Shown here: positions 8,366-17,001 of the stretch, piece after piece
Layout: every line of letters begins with the position of its first letter
Numbering within the stretch: position 1 is the first letter of the stretch
Assembly: GCA_036384795.1 (NCBI GenBank)
Contig: DASVLP010000043.1
Location: forward strand, 87,436-151,435
Length of the DNA: 64,000 bases
Direction of reading: 5' to 3'
Source of the DNA: Andeanibacterium sp036384795
GTDB lineage: Bacteria; Pseudomonadota; Alphaproteobacteria; Sphingomonadales; Sphingomonadaceae
Made by a program: the position numbers and the translations under genes
The notes under the pieces: model-generated
The model's database searches: none
What the model saw: the letters and a program-made list of their open reading frames with translations, nothing else
What the model was told of the DNA's origin: nothing

Positions 8366-11300
8366 TGGCCCAGCTGCGCATCTCGACCTGGGGCATCCGC
8401 AACCCGGTTCCGGTGGCGATCCTGTTCGTCGCGCTGATCGTGATCGGCATCGCCTCGTACCTCAGCTTGCCGATCAAGCAGTTGCCCGAAGTGACGCTGC
8501 CGCAGGTGTCGATCACGGTCACCGAAAACGGCGCCGCGCCGTCGGAGATAGAAACCCAGATCACCCGCCCGGTAGAGAACGCGATGGCCGGCCTGCCCGG
8601 CGTACAATCGATTCAATCGACGGTCACCCGCGGTGTTTCCACCACGCAGATCGAGTTCCCGATCAACGAGGACATGCAGAAGATGACCGACGAGGTCAGG
8701 ACTCGCATGGACCAGACGCGCGTCAATCTGCCGCGAGACATCGACCCGCCGACCGTCCAGCGCCTCGACATCGACAGCCAGCCGATCATCACTTACGCGG
8801 TCGCCGCCGACAGGATGTCCGACGTGGATCTCTCGTGGTTCATCGACGACACCATCTCGCGCGCACTGCAGGGCGAAGAAGGTGTCGCCCAGATCAAGCG
8901 CGTTGGCGGAGTCGATCGCGAGATCAACGTGATCGTCGATCCGGACAAGCTGGCGGGCTTCGGGTTGACCGCGCCGCAGATCAACGACGCGCTCCGCGGT
9001 TTCGCCGCCGACGAGACCGGCGGGCAGGCGGAGATCGGCGGGCGCCGCCAGACCCTGCGCGTGCTGGGCACCCCGGAGACGGTCGCGCGCCTGCGCGAGA
9101 TGCAGATCCCGATCGCCGGGGGCCGCTTCGTGCGCCTGGCCGACGTAGCGGAAGTCGGCGATGGCTCGAGCGAGGTCCAGGCTTTCGCGCGCCTCGACGA
9201 TCAGCCGGTGGTCGGATTCCAAGTGATGAAGACGCGCGATTCCTCCGAGATCAGCGTCGAGGACAACGTCGATCGGGCGCTGCAGAATCTGACCCGCAGC
9301 CACCCCGGGGTGAAGTTCACCAAGATCTTTTCCACGGTGGCGAACACGCGGGACAACTTCAAGGCCACGCTGGATACCCTGCTTGAAGGCATGCTGCTGG
9401 CCGCTGTGGTGGTGTTCCTGTTCCTGCGCGACTGGCGAGCAACGCTGATCACCGCGATCGCGATGCCCGTCTCGCTGCTCCCGACGTTCGGGGCGATGAT
9501 CCTGTTCGGCTTCTCGCTGAACATGATCACACTGCTGGCCCTGACGCTGGTGATCGGGATTCTGGTCGACGATGCGATCGTCGAAATCGAGAACATCCAG
9601 AAACGGGTGAACGCGGGCGCCTCACCTTATCAGGCGGCGCTGGAAGGCGCGGACGCGATCGGGTTGGCGGTGGTCGCGACCACGTTCACGATCGTCGTGG
9701 TGTTCCTGCCAGTTTCGATGATGCCGGGCATTCCCGGCCAGTTCTTCAAGGAATTCGGCCTGACGGTTTCCGTCGCGGTGCTGTTCTCGCTGCTGACGGC
9801 TCGCCTGCTCACCCCGCTGCTGGCCGCCTATTTTCTCAAGCCGACCGCCGAACCGCACGAGCGCGGGCCGTTGCAGGGGCCGTACCGCACGGCCCTCGAC
9901 TGGGCCCTTTCGCACCGCTGGATTTCGGTGTTTGCTGGTGCCGTGCTGTTCGCGGCGTCGATGGCGCTGATCGTGGTGCTGCCCAAGGGCGTGCAGCCGG
10001 AGGGCAATCCTGACTACTACAACGTCAGCCTGCAAGGGCCGCCTGGCGCCACGCCGGCCGAGATGGAAGGCCTGGTCAGGGACGTGACGGCGCTTCTGAG
10101 CCGCCGTCCCGAAACCGAGCACGTGTTCGCGACCGTGGGGACGGCCTCCGGCAACGGCTTCTTCACCGGCGGGGGTTCCTCGGTCAACCAAGGCACTGTC
10201 ACGATCGTGCTCAAGCCGGCAAGCGGGCGACCGAGCGTGGTGAAGATCCAGGACTTGGTGCGGCCCTTGCTGACCAAGGTTCCCGATGCGCGGTTGACGT
10301 TCGAGCAATCGAATTTCGGAGGCGGCGGAGTGACCGTCACCCTCACCGGCGAGAACGGCCCCGAGCTCGAGAAAACCGCGCTCGAACTCCAGCGTGAGAT
10401 GCAGACGGTGCCGATCCTGGGCAATCCGGTGCCGGCGGATTCCCCGGTCGGCCCGGAGATCGTGATCCGACCAAAGCCGGACGAGGCCGCGCGCCTCGGC
10501 GTGTCGATCGATACGATCGCTTCGGTCGCGCGCGTCGCCACGATCGGCGACATCGACGCGAACGTCGCCAAGTTCAACGACGGTGCGCAGCGCGTGCCGA
10601 TCCGGGTGCGCATTCCGGAAGACGCGCGGGCGAACCTCGACCTGATCCGCGCGATGCGGGTGCCGACCGCCAGCGGCGAAACGACCACCCTCGGCAGCGT
10701 CGCCTCGGTCGAGTTCGAGGCAGGGCCGGCGCAGATCCAGCGCTACGGTCGGATGCGCCAGATGAGCGTCAATGCCGACCGGGTGGGCGATGTCGAGCTC
10801 GGTGAAGCCCTCGCTGCGGCCGACGATCTGCCGGTCATGCGTCACCTGCCGCCCGGCGTGCAGATCGCCGACGTCGGCCAGAACAAGATCTTCGTTCAGC
10901 TGCTGTCGGGGCTGGTGTTCGCGATCGTGGCAGGGCTGTTCCTGATCTATGCGGTGATAACCTTGTTGTTCCGCAGCTTCTTCAAGCCGGTGGTGATCTT
11001 GTCGGCCTTGCCGCTGGGGATCACCGGCGCGTTCCTCGCATTGCTGATCGGCGGGCTGGCGCTGAACATGCCGTCGCTGATCGGCTTGCTGATGCTCCTG
11101 GGGCTTGCGGCGAAGAACTCGATCCTGCTGGTCGAATTCGCGATCGAGCGCGAGCGCGCGGGCGCGACCCAGCGCGAGGCGCTGATCGACGCCTGCCGCG
11201 AACGCGCTCGGCCGATCATCATGACCACGCTCGCGATGCAGGCCGGCATGCTGCCCACCGCGCTCGGCATCGGCGCCGGCGCGGAGTTCCGCCAGCCGAT

Positions 11301-11472
11301 GGCGGTCGCGGTGATCGGCGGTCTCCTGACCTCGACGATCCTGTCGCTGGTGATGGTGCCGGTGGTGTACGAATTCGTCGACGACTTCGAACGTTGGCTG
11401 ACGCCGAAGCTGGGGCGCTTGATCACGCCGCGCGATCACGCAACGGAGGAGGCAATCCCAGCCGGAATATAG
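8365..11472 (+). CDS. RND multidrug efflux pump (HAE1/AcrB family)
   Basis: 1035 residues, the usual family length, with twelve expected membrane helices and two large periplasmic loops. The proton-relay Asp pair is present in 'GILVDDAIVEIENIQKR' near residue 400. The conserved start 'NPVPVAILFVALIVIG' and late segment 'GLAAKNSILLVEFA' are typical. It is the last gene of the TetR-controlled operon and is coupled to the adaptor by a one-base overlap. It would export hydrophobic drugs or other toxic compounds using the proton gradient; the substrate range cannot be read from sequence. Confidence 0.95.
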   Translation: MAQLRISTWGIRNPVPVAILFVALIVIGIASYLSLPIKQLPEVTLPQVSITVTENGAAPSEIETQITRPVENAMAGLPGVQSIQSTVTRGVSTTQIEFPINEDMQKMTDEVRTRMDQTRVNLPRDIDPPTVQRLDIDSQPIITYAVAADRMSDVDLSWFIDDTISRALQGEEGVAQIKRVGGVDREINVIVDPDKLAGFGLTAPQINDALRGFAADETGGQAEIGGRRQTLRVLGTPETVARLREMQIPIAGGRFVRLADVAEVGDGSSEVQAFARLDDQPVVGFQVMKTRDSSEISVEDNVDRALQNLTRSHPGVKFTKIFSTVANTRDNFKATLDTLLEGMLLAAVVVFLFLRDWRATLITAIAMPVSLLPTFGAMILFGFSLNMITLLALTLVIGILVDDAIVEIENIQKRVNAGASPYQAALEGADAIGLAVVATTFTIVVVFLPVSMMPGIPGQFFKEFGLTVSVAVLFSLLTARLLTPLLAAYFLKPTAEPHERGPLQGPYRTALDWALSHRWISVFAGAVLFAASMALIVVLPKGVQPEGNPDYYNVSLQGPPGATPAEMEGLVRDVTALLSRRPETEHVFATVGTASGNGFFTGGGSSVNQGTVTIVLKPASGRPSVVKIQDLVRPLLTKVPDARLTFEQSNFGGGGVTVTLTGENGPELEKTALELQREMQTVPILGNPVPADSPVGPEIVIRPKPDEAARLGVSIDTIASVARVATIGDIDANVAKFNDGAQRVPIRVRIPEDARANLDLIRAMRVPTASGETTTLGSVASVEFEAGPAQIQRYGRMRQMSVNADRVGDVELGEALAAADDLPVMRHLPPGVQIADVGQNKIFVQLLSGLVFAIVAGLFLIYAVITLLFRSFFKPVVILSALPLGITGAFLALLIGGLALNMPSLIGLLMLLGLAAKNSILLVEFAIERERAGATQREALIDACRERARPIIMTTLAMQAGMLPTALGIGAGAEFRQPMAVAVIGGLLTSTILSLVMVPVVYEFVDDFERWLTPKLGRLITPRDHATEEAIPAGI

Positions 11473-11581
11473 AAACATAGTCGGGAGAAATGCTCAGCTC
11501 GGGCGCACGCTTGATATCAAATCTGTGGATCAGACCACCCCACCTCTCGCGCGCACGAAATGCACCTCAAAAATCTAGCCA

Positions 11582-12217
11582 TCATGCAGTATTTGGACGG
11601 TCGAGGAACCGGAAATCTTCAGGCACCGGTTCCGGCAGACGCCGGCGCGGATGCTCGCTCGTCTGCTTGGGCGGCCGCTCCAGCAGCGCTAGCGGAGGCG
11701 GCAAGTCGTTCGAGAGCATGTCCGCCCACGCTTTGGCCAGCTCGCGTCGCCGCGGCATGTAAGCTGCGCGATTGTATGCCCCCTCGACCTTTCCCTTGGG
11801 AACATGCGCCAGCATTAGGTCGATGACCTGCCGATCATGCTCTTTGCCATCGCGTTCGGCCCACTCGTTCTTGATCGTCGAGAACGCCGTCATCTCATGC
11901 CATTGCCGCGCCACCAACTCGAAGGTGGTGCGCCCGGCCTCGAGATTAGCCTGTCTCCTGAGTTTCTTTACGATGGCCGGGTCGGGGCCTTCCTCGAGTT
12001 GGGCTCGCGCGTCATCGCGCTTCGCGCGCGCATCGATGAGGCCGACCATCGGATAGATTCCGAAGTTCATCGTCTTCTGCTTGCCGTTGTAGGCGTAGTT
12101 CCATTTCCAGAGCTTCGAGCCGTTCGGCTTCACCAACAGGTAGAGCCGATGGCTGTCGGTCAGTTTGTAGGGCTTGTCGCCCGCTTTTGCTGCGCGCGCT
12201 TTCGCTTCGTTCAACAT
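11582..12217 (-). pseudogene. Internally deleted P4-type tyrosine integrase
   Basis: 211 residues, about half the normal 400. The N-terminal DUF4102 arm-binding domain is present (residues 1-105: 'KPYKLTDSHRLYLLVKPNG', 'WKWNYAY', 'MNFGIYPMVGLIDAR') and so is the extreme C-terminus with the nucleophile region ('LAHVPKGKVEGAYNRAAY', 'RRELAKAWADML'). The catalytic core between them, with the Arg and His residues, is missing: the join is at 'QWHEMTA/FSTIKNEW' near residue 111. The frame is intact, so a short protein could be made, but recombinase activity is not expected. It lies about 170 bp beyond the 3' end of tRNA-Ser, the usual position for an island integrase. Confidence 0.8.
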
Positions 12218-12363
12218 GATAAACCTCCGAGACCACGTTATTCCGTGCCGGGACCACGCGCCGGACCCACGCCGTAGTCGGAGGCGTGCGGACGACTGTG
12301 GCCGAACCGATTCGCTAAGCGTCAGTTTTCAGAGGGAAAATGTCGATCCCAGTGGACTTCTAC

Positions 12364-12382
12364 GGACCTCTGCGGAAGGTCC
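12364..12382 (-). terminator. Weak hairpin just after tRNA-Ser
   Basis: GGACCT and AGGTCC arms (6 bp) around a 7-base loop begin three bases after the tRNA 3' end on the minus strand. No U-run follows, so it may be a processing or termination structure rather than a classical intrinsic terminator. Confidence 0.3.
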
Positions 12383-12384
12383 CG

Positions 12385-12474
12385 TGGCGGAGAGGGTGGG
12401 ATTCGAACCCACGTTACGGTTGCCCGTAAACCGCATTTCGAGTGCGGCGCATTCGACCTCTCTGCCACCTCTCC
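12385..12474 (-). tRNA. tRNA-Ser (anticodon CGA)
   Basis: 90 nt including encoded CCA. The 7-bp acceptor stem is GGAGAGG/CCTCTCC, the anticodon stem is CCGCA/TGCGG with loop CTCGAAA giving anticodon CGA, a long class-II variable arm follows, and the T-loop is GTTCGAATC. It reads UCG serine codons. Its 3' end faces the integrase remnant at 11582-12217, making it the probable old integration site; I could not find a second copy of the tRNA 3' end on the other side of the remnant. Confidence 0.96.
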
Positions 12475-12641
12475 GCAGGGGTGCGAGGGCGTTTTGGGAG
12501 ACGCCCGGTCGGCTGGGAAGCGCGGCGGTTAGCCGAAGCTCTCGCGCTTGCCAACCCCCCGTTTCGGCCCGTTCGCCCGCCTTTGGGGATCGCAGCGCGC
12601 GCAAGCTTGTTTCACCTGCAGGGTCAATTATATTGAGCGGC

Positions 12642-13025
12642 ATGATGGATCGTGCGAAATTTTTCTCCCCCCAGGCCGGCCGCCGGATCGACGCGCCGCG
12701 CCACAGCGAGGCGCGCTTCGCGATCGGCGACGTGGTCAAGCACCGGCTGTTCGATTTCCGCGGGGTGGTGTTCGACATCGATCCGGTGTTCGCCAACAGC
12801 GAGGAATGGTACGAGGCAATCCCCCAGGACCTGCGCCCGAGCCGCGACCAGCCTTATTACCACCTCCTCGCCGAGAACGAAGATTCTTCGTACGTCGCCT
12901 ATGTCAGCCAGCAGAACCTGCTGGGCGATTCCGAAGGCGGGCCGGTCGACCATCCGTCGGTTCAGCAGTTGTTCGAGGATTTCGCCAACGGCCGCTATCG
13001 CCTGCGCCGCAGCCTGACGCACTGA
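12642..13025 (+). CDS. hspQ: Heat-shock protein HspQ
   Basis: 127 residues with the complete YccV/HspQ domain: 'ARFAIGDVVKHRLFDFRGVVFDIDPVF', 'EEWYEAIP', 'QPYYHLLAENED...YVAYVSQQNLL' (key residues only). HspQ is a small protein known in enterobacteria as a Lon substrate and activator that also binds hemimethylated DNA. ATG 12642 has a second ATG directly after it; the long open frame upstream runs through the tRNA and is not coding. It converges on the ABC-2 permease gene with a 16-bp gap. Confidence 0.93.
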   Translation: MMDRAKFFSPQAGRRIDAPRHSEARFAIGDVVKHRLFDFRGVVFDIDPVFANSEEWYEAIPQDLRPSRDQPYYHLLAENEDSSYVAYVSQQNLLGDSEGGPVDHPSVQQLFEDFANGRYRLRRSLTH

Positions 13026-13041
13026 GCGCGCGCCCCGACCT

Positions 13042-13914
13042 TCAGCTTTTCAGCTTCCAGCCGCTTTTCAGCAGGCGATAGGAAACGAACGCGAGCACCG
13101 CGTTCAGCACCCCGAGCCCGAGCGCGGCGTGGAGCACCGCCTGGTTGGTGTCGCCGATGTCGCTCTGCCCGAGGAAGCCGAAGCGGAAGCCCGAGATCAC
13201 GTAGAAGAACGGGTTCGCGCGGCTGATCGCCTGGAATGTCGGCGCCATGTTGTCGATCACGTAGAACGTGCCCGACAGCAGCGAAAGCGGCTGGATCACG
13301 AAGTTGGTGATCGCCGCGTTGTGGTCGAACTTCTCCGCCCACAGCGAGGTCAACAGGCCCATGAACGACAGCATCATGGCGCCCATCAGGCCGAACCACA
13401 CCACCGCCCACGGATGATGCACCGCAATGCTGACCCCCGGCCACAGGGCCATCGCGATCGCCACTGCGCAGCCGACCAGCGCCGCGCGCGTCACCGCCGC
13501 CCCGATGATGCCGATCATCAGCTCGCCTTCGGACAGCGGCGGCATCAGGAAATCGATGATCGTGCCTTGGATCTTGCCGGCAAGGAGGGAGAAGCTCGAG
13601 TTCGCGAAAGCGTTCTGCATCATCCCCATCATGATCAGACCGGGGGCGACGAACGTCGCGAAGGGAACGCCCAGCACTACCCGGCTGCCGCGCCCCATCG
13701 CGACCGTGAAGATCACCAGGAACAGCAGTGTCGTGGCCGCCGGAGCCCAGATCGTCTGGGTCTGGACCTTGAGAAACCGCCGAACCTCCTTAATATAGAG
13801 CGTAAGCAGCCCGATGCGGTTGAACCTGCCGATAATTGCGGTTCCATATGGCGCAAACCCGGCCCGGTTCGGGCCGGCGGGTTCGAGCGGGGCTATCGGG
13901 GCTTGATCGGCCAT
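13042..13914 (-). CDS. ABC-2 type transporter permease
   Basis: 290 residues. After a soluble N-terminus of about 45 residues there are six hydrophobic segments in the ABC2_membrane pattern, with 'FLVIFTVAMGRG', 'FVAPGLIMMGMMQNAF' and 'LSGTFYVIDNMAPTFQAISRANPF'. This is the membrane half of drug/polysaccharide-type ABC exporters. ATG 13914 is chosen because the longer frame lacks conserved sequence. No ATPase partner gene lies next to it in this window: upstream is the divergent gcrA, downstream the convergent hspQ. The substrate is unknown. Confidence 0.88.
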   Translation of the reverse strand: MADQAPIAPLEPAGPNRAGFAPYGTAIIGRFNRIGLLTLYIKEVRRFLKVQTQTIWAPAATTLLFLVIFTVAMGRGSRVVLGVPFATFVAPGLIMMGMMQNAFANSSFSLLAGKIQGTIIDFLMPPLSEGELMIGIIGAAVTRAALVGCAVAIAMALWPGVSIAVHHPWAVVWFGLMGAMMLSFMGLLTSLWAEKFDHNAAITNFVIQPLSLLSGTFYVIDNMAPTFQAISRANPFFYVISGFRFGFLGQSDIGDTNQAVLHAALGLGVLNAVLAFVSYRLLKSGWKLKS

Positions 13915-13984
13915 CGGGCGGCGACTATCCGCAGCCGCCCGCGCTGGCAAGCTTTGGCGCCAATGACGAGGAATTGAGAATTCG

Positions 13985-14650
13985 ATGAGCTGGACCGACG
14001 AACGCATCTCGACGCTGACCAAGATGTGGGAAAGCGGCGCGACCGCGAGCCAGATCGCCGACGAGCTGGGCGGGGTTTCGCGCAACGCGGTGATCGGCAA
14101 GGCGCATCGCCTGGGGCTGAAGGCGCGCCCGTCGCCGGTGAAGGCGAACGAAGAGCCCGAACCTCAGGCCGGCAAGGTCAAGAAGAAAGAGGCGAAGCCC
14201 GCGCCGGTGAAAGAAGCGAAAGACCCCAGGCCCACAGCCAAGCCCGTAGCAAGCGCACCGGCGGCGGAGCAGGACACGCCGCGCCAGGCACTGCCCAACC
14301 CCTCGCCGGACATGCCCAAGATCGTCTCCGTCGGCCCCGGCGGGTTCCTCCGCCAGGGCCCTGGCGATCAGCAGCAGCCGATCCCGCCCGCCCCGCCGCG
14401 CAGGCTGGTTCCCGCCAAGCCCAGTCCCGAAATCGCCGACAAGACGAGCCTGCTCGATCTGAACGATAAAGTCTGCCGCTGGCCAATGGGCCACCCGGGC
14501 GAGCCGGACTTCCATTTCTGCGGCGAAGCGGTGAACCCGGGCTTTCCTTACTGCGTCGCGCATTGCGGCCGTGCCTATCAGGCACAGCTGCCGCGCGGGG
14601 TGCGCCGCCCGCCCCCGCCGCTGCCGTTCGGCGGCCCGCGGGTCCGTTGA
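13985..14650 (+). CDS. gcrA: GcrA cell-cycle regulator
   Basis: 221 residues. The N-terminal 45 residues carry the GcrA DNA-binding domain ('MSWTDERI', 'LWESGATASQIA'-type pattern, 'SRNAVIGKAHRLGL'), followed by a Lys/Pro/Ala-rich linker and the conserved C-terminal sigma70-contacting region with 'CRWPMGHPGEPDFHFCG' and 'PYCVAHCGRAYQ'. GcrA works with RNA polymerase at promoters methylated by CcrM in alphaproteobacteria. The presence of this gene is one of the best taxonomic markers in the window. I saw no GANTC site in the 70 bp before it. Confidence 0.96.
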   Translation: MSWTDERISTLTKMWESGATASQIADELGGVSRNAVIGKAHRLGLKARPSPVKANEEPEPQAGKVKKKEAKPAPVKEAKDPRPTAKPVASAPAAEQDTPRQALPNPSPDMPKIVSVGPGGFLRQGPGDQQQPIPPAPPRRLVPAKPSPEIADKTSLLDLNDKVCRWPMGHPGEPDFHFCGEAVNPGFPYCVAHCGRAYQAQLPRGVRRPPPPLPFGGPRVR

Positions 14651-14730
14651 CCGCAAAGCTCAAGCGAGCTTGAGGTAACTTTCGCCGGCGCGCCATTCTG
14701 CGGCGCGCGGCGTTGCGACCCGGATAATTC

Positions 14731-16089
14731 TTAACCTTTGGAACGGCTTGCGGGCGGGACTTGCCGGTCCACCACAAACGCCGCCGCCGAGATCAGCAAC
14801 GCGCCGGCGCACATCACCGCGAAGAACGGCAGCACGCTGCCATGGCCCAGCTCGAGCAGCGCGCCGCCGAACAAGCTGGACGAGATCGCCCCGACGCGGC
14901 CCATGAAGATCCCGAAACCGATTCCGGCCGAGCGGCACGAAGGCGGATAGCCGTGGGTCAGCATCGCGTAGACTGACGCCATCCCGGCACTGAAGATCGC
15001 CGCGGTAATCCCCATCAGCACGATCACCAGCAGCCGGTCGTCCGCGCTCGGGGCGGCGGGCAAGTGCTCCACCGTCAGGCCGAACGCGAGCATGAACACG
15101 AACAGGCTGAGGCTGATGCTGGCCATCACCGCCTTCGAGCCGAACCGGTGCACCAGCACCCCGGCCAGGACCGACGCGACGATCGAGGTAAGCCCGCCGA
15201 TCGACACCGCATTGCCCGCTTGCCCCAAAGTGAACCCGTGCTCGGTGAGGAACGTGGTCGACCAGTTAAGGATGCCGTAGGCGCATAGCGCGCAGGCGGT
15301 GAAAGTTACCCCGATGCCGACGTTGAGCCGCAGGTTCGAACGGTGCAGCACGCCGATCGGCGAACCGCCGTCGTCCATGCCGGTGAAGCGCTCGGGCTCG
15401 AGCTCGAGCCGCTCGCCGAGCAGGGCGGCGGTCGCGGCTTCCGCCCGCTCGCGCTTGCCGCGCGCGATCAGGAACGAGGGGCTGTCGCGCAACACGGCGA
15501 CGATCAGCGCCACCACCAGCAGCGTCGCGATCCCGAAGATCACGAACGCGGTGCGCCAGCCGTACCCCCCGACGATGTCCGGCGCGATCCAGCCGACCAC
15601 GGTCCCCCCGGCCGGAGTGCCGACCGACAGCGTCGTCACGGCGACCGAGCGCCAGCGGTCAGGCAGCCATTCGCCCGAATGCGCGATCGCGTTGGCATAG
15701 GCGGAACCGAAACCCAGCCCGCCGACCAGCCGCCAGGCGGCCATCGCCCACACCCCGCCGGCCATCGCCGCGCCGACCGTGGCGAGCGAGAACAGCGCGG
15801 CCGCGATCGCGAGCGACCAGCGCCGCCCGATCATGTCGCCAAGCCAGCCGCCGCCCCACGAGCCAAGGCCGAAGCCGACCAAGGCGGCGCTCATCGCGAT
15901 TCCGAAAGTCCCTTTGTCGACCGCGAGATCGGCCATCACCTTCGGCGCGACGATCCCCAACAGCTGCGCATCGATTCCGTCGCAGGTCAGCACCAGCATG
16001 CAGATCGCGAACGTCGCGACCGAGAACGCCTTGAGCGGCGCGCGCGAAAGGGCCTCGCTGAAAGTCGTCGCCACGCCTCGCTCTCCCAT
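14731..16089 (-). CDS. MFS transporter, aromatic-acid/proton symporter type
   Basis: 452 residues from the chosen ATG (16089), twelve hydrophobic segments. The opening helix 'VLTCDGIDAQLLGIVAPKVMADL' carries the D-G-x-D pattern typical of the AAHS family (PcaK/BenK), and 'GDMIGRRWSLAIAAALFSL' is the loop 2-3 MFS motif. Likely substrate: an aromatic or other organic acid; no catabolic genes flank it, so this is family inference. Upstream in-frame ATGs (16122, 16206) would add a Pro/His/Arg-rich leader unlike the family, so they are disfavoured. Confidence 0.85.
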   Translation of the reverse strand: MGERGVATTFSEALSRAPLKAFSVATFAICMLVLTCDGIDAQLLGIVAPKVMADLAVDKGTFGIAMSAALVGFGLGSWGGGWLGDMIGRRWSLAIAAALFSLATVGAAMAGGVWAMAAWRLVGGLGFGSAYANAIAHSGEWLPDRWRSVAVTTLSVGTPAGGTVVGWIAPDIVGGYGWRTAFVIFGIATLLVVALIVAVLRDSPSFLIARGKRERAEAATAALLGERLELEPERFTGMDDGGSPIGVLHRSNLRLNVGIGVTFTACALCAYGILNWSTTFLTEHGFTLGQAGNAVSIGGLTSIVASVLAGVLVHRFGSKAVMASISLSLFVFMLAFGLTVEHLPAAPSADDRLLVIVLMGITAAIFSAGMASVYAMLTHGYPPSCRSAGIGFGIFMGRVGAISSSLFGGALLELGHGSVLPFFAVMCAGALLISAAAFVVDRQVPPASRSKG

Positions 16090-16412
16090 CTGTCTTGTCA
16101 CCCCATCCGTCAGACATGCCATGCCCCCGCCGGAAAGGAAATGCGGCAAAAACCGGCTCGGCCGAACGATAAGTCGGTGAGGTGGAGGGTGCTTTCGGCA
16201 AGACAAAACGAACAGGATTTATGAATATTTACCGTTCGCCGAGACGGAAGCACGACCCGTCCTCGACCTCATTGAACGTCTTTCACGATATGGCCAGATG
16301 TAATCGACACAGGATTAGTCCGAACGGATGATCCTCGTTTTTGCATATAAGACAATCGATCGCCGATCACGATGTCGGCGAGATAGATCACTCAAAAATT
16401 GGGAAAAATGCC

Positions 16413-16925
16413 ATGAAATATCTTTCTCTTTCGACCGCTGCCGCGGTTCTGGCCACGCTGGCGGTCCAAGCGCATGCCCAGGGCGCGCCGACCCCTCCGC
16501 AAACCACCGCCCCGGCACCGGGTGCCACCGATCCGGGGGCGAGCGCCACCGATCCGGGTTCGACTGATTCCACGTCGACGACCCCCAGCTCGACCGCCCC
16601 TGGGGCGACGACGCCCGGTGCGGCGGGGGCCTCCGATACGGCGTCCCCCGGCGCGGCGGCCGGAAGCACCGCGCAAGCGAGCACGCCCGTGACCGACGCC
16701 GAAGTCGACAGCTTTGCCCAGGCGACGGTGAAGGTTCAGAAGATCAACTCCGACACCACGCTCGACCAGACGGCCAAGCAACAGCAGATGGTCGCCGCGG
16801 TGCAGGCGGCCGGGCTCCAGCCCGCCCGCTTCAACGAGATCAGCAAGGCGATCGCCGCCGACAGCGCGCTACGTGCCAAAGTCCAGACGGCGATGGCTAA
16901 ATACGCCGGACCGACCCAAGGCTAA
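16413..16925 (+). CDS. Secreted DUF4168 protein
   Basis: 170 residues: signal peptide with 'VQAHAQ' cleavage near residue 22, then about 65 residues of Thr/Pro/Gly/Ala low complexity with 'ATDPG' and 'TTPG' runs, then a helical DUF4168 domain ('VTDAEVDSFAQATVKVQKI' to 'KVQTAMAKY'). It is probably periplasmic or surface-exposed; the molecular role of DUF4168 is unknown. It stands alone. The 200-bp AT-richer gap before it (16210-16412) holds a small hairpin at 16361-16380 (CGCCGA/TCGGCG) and presumably its promoter. Confidence 0.85.
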   Translation: MKYLSLSTAAAVLATLAVQAHAQGAPTPPQTTAPAPGATDPGASATDPGSTDSTSTTPSSTAPGATTPGAAGASDTASPGAAAGSTAQASTPVTDAEVDSFAQATVKVQKINSDTTLDQTAKQQQMVAAVQAAGLQPARFNEISKAIAADSALRAKVQTAMAKYAGPTQG

Positions 16926-16945
16926 GCACACACTCAGGTCCGGCC

Positions 16946-16984
16946 GAGGCCGCGCGGGATTTGCCCCTCCCCCCGCGCGGCCTC
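16946..16984. terminator. Bidirectional terminator-like hairpin
   Basis: Perfect 13-bp arms, GAGGCCGCGCGGG and its complement, with a 13-base loop, followed by TTCGT on the plus strand. It sits between the convergent DUF4168 gene and the SDR operon and can serve both. Confidence 0.65.
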
Positions 16985-17001
16985 TTCGTATCCAAACGCG
17001 G

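Noticed and set aside
9622..11478. 618-residue minus-strand open frame opposite the RND pump
   Set aside because: Arg/His/Asp-rich composition, no family motif, fully antisense to a clear RND gene; a GC-driven shadow.
11473..11581. Possible right attachment site (copy of the tRNA-Ser 3' end)
   Set aside because: A CCCCACCTCTCGCG string resembles tRNA-Ser but is short, imperfect and in the wrong orientation.
12487..12506. GGGCGT/ACGCCC hairpin before tRNA-Ser
   Set aside because: Lies on the upstream side of the tRNA with no T-run; too weak to call a terminator.
12174..12641. N-terminal extension of hspQ through the tRNA
   Set aside because: The frame reads through tRNA-Ser and integrase leader; HspQ homology begins at 12642.
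14655..14680. CTCAAG/CTTGAG hairpin after gcrA
   Set aside because: Six-bp arms with no T-run; not convincing as a terminator.
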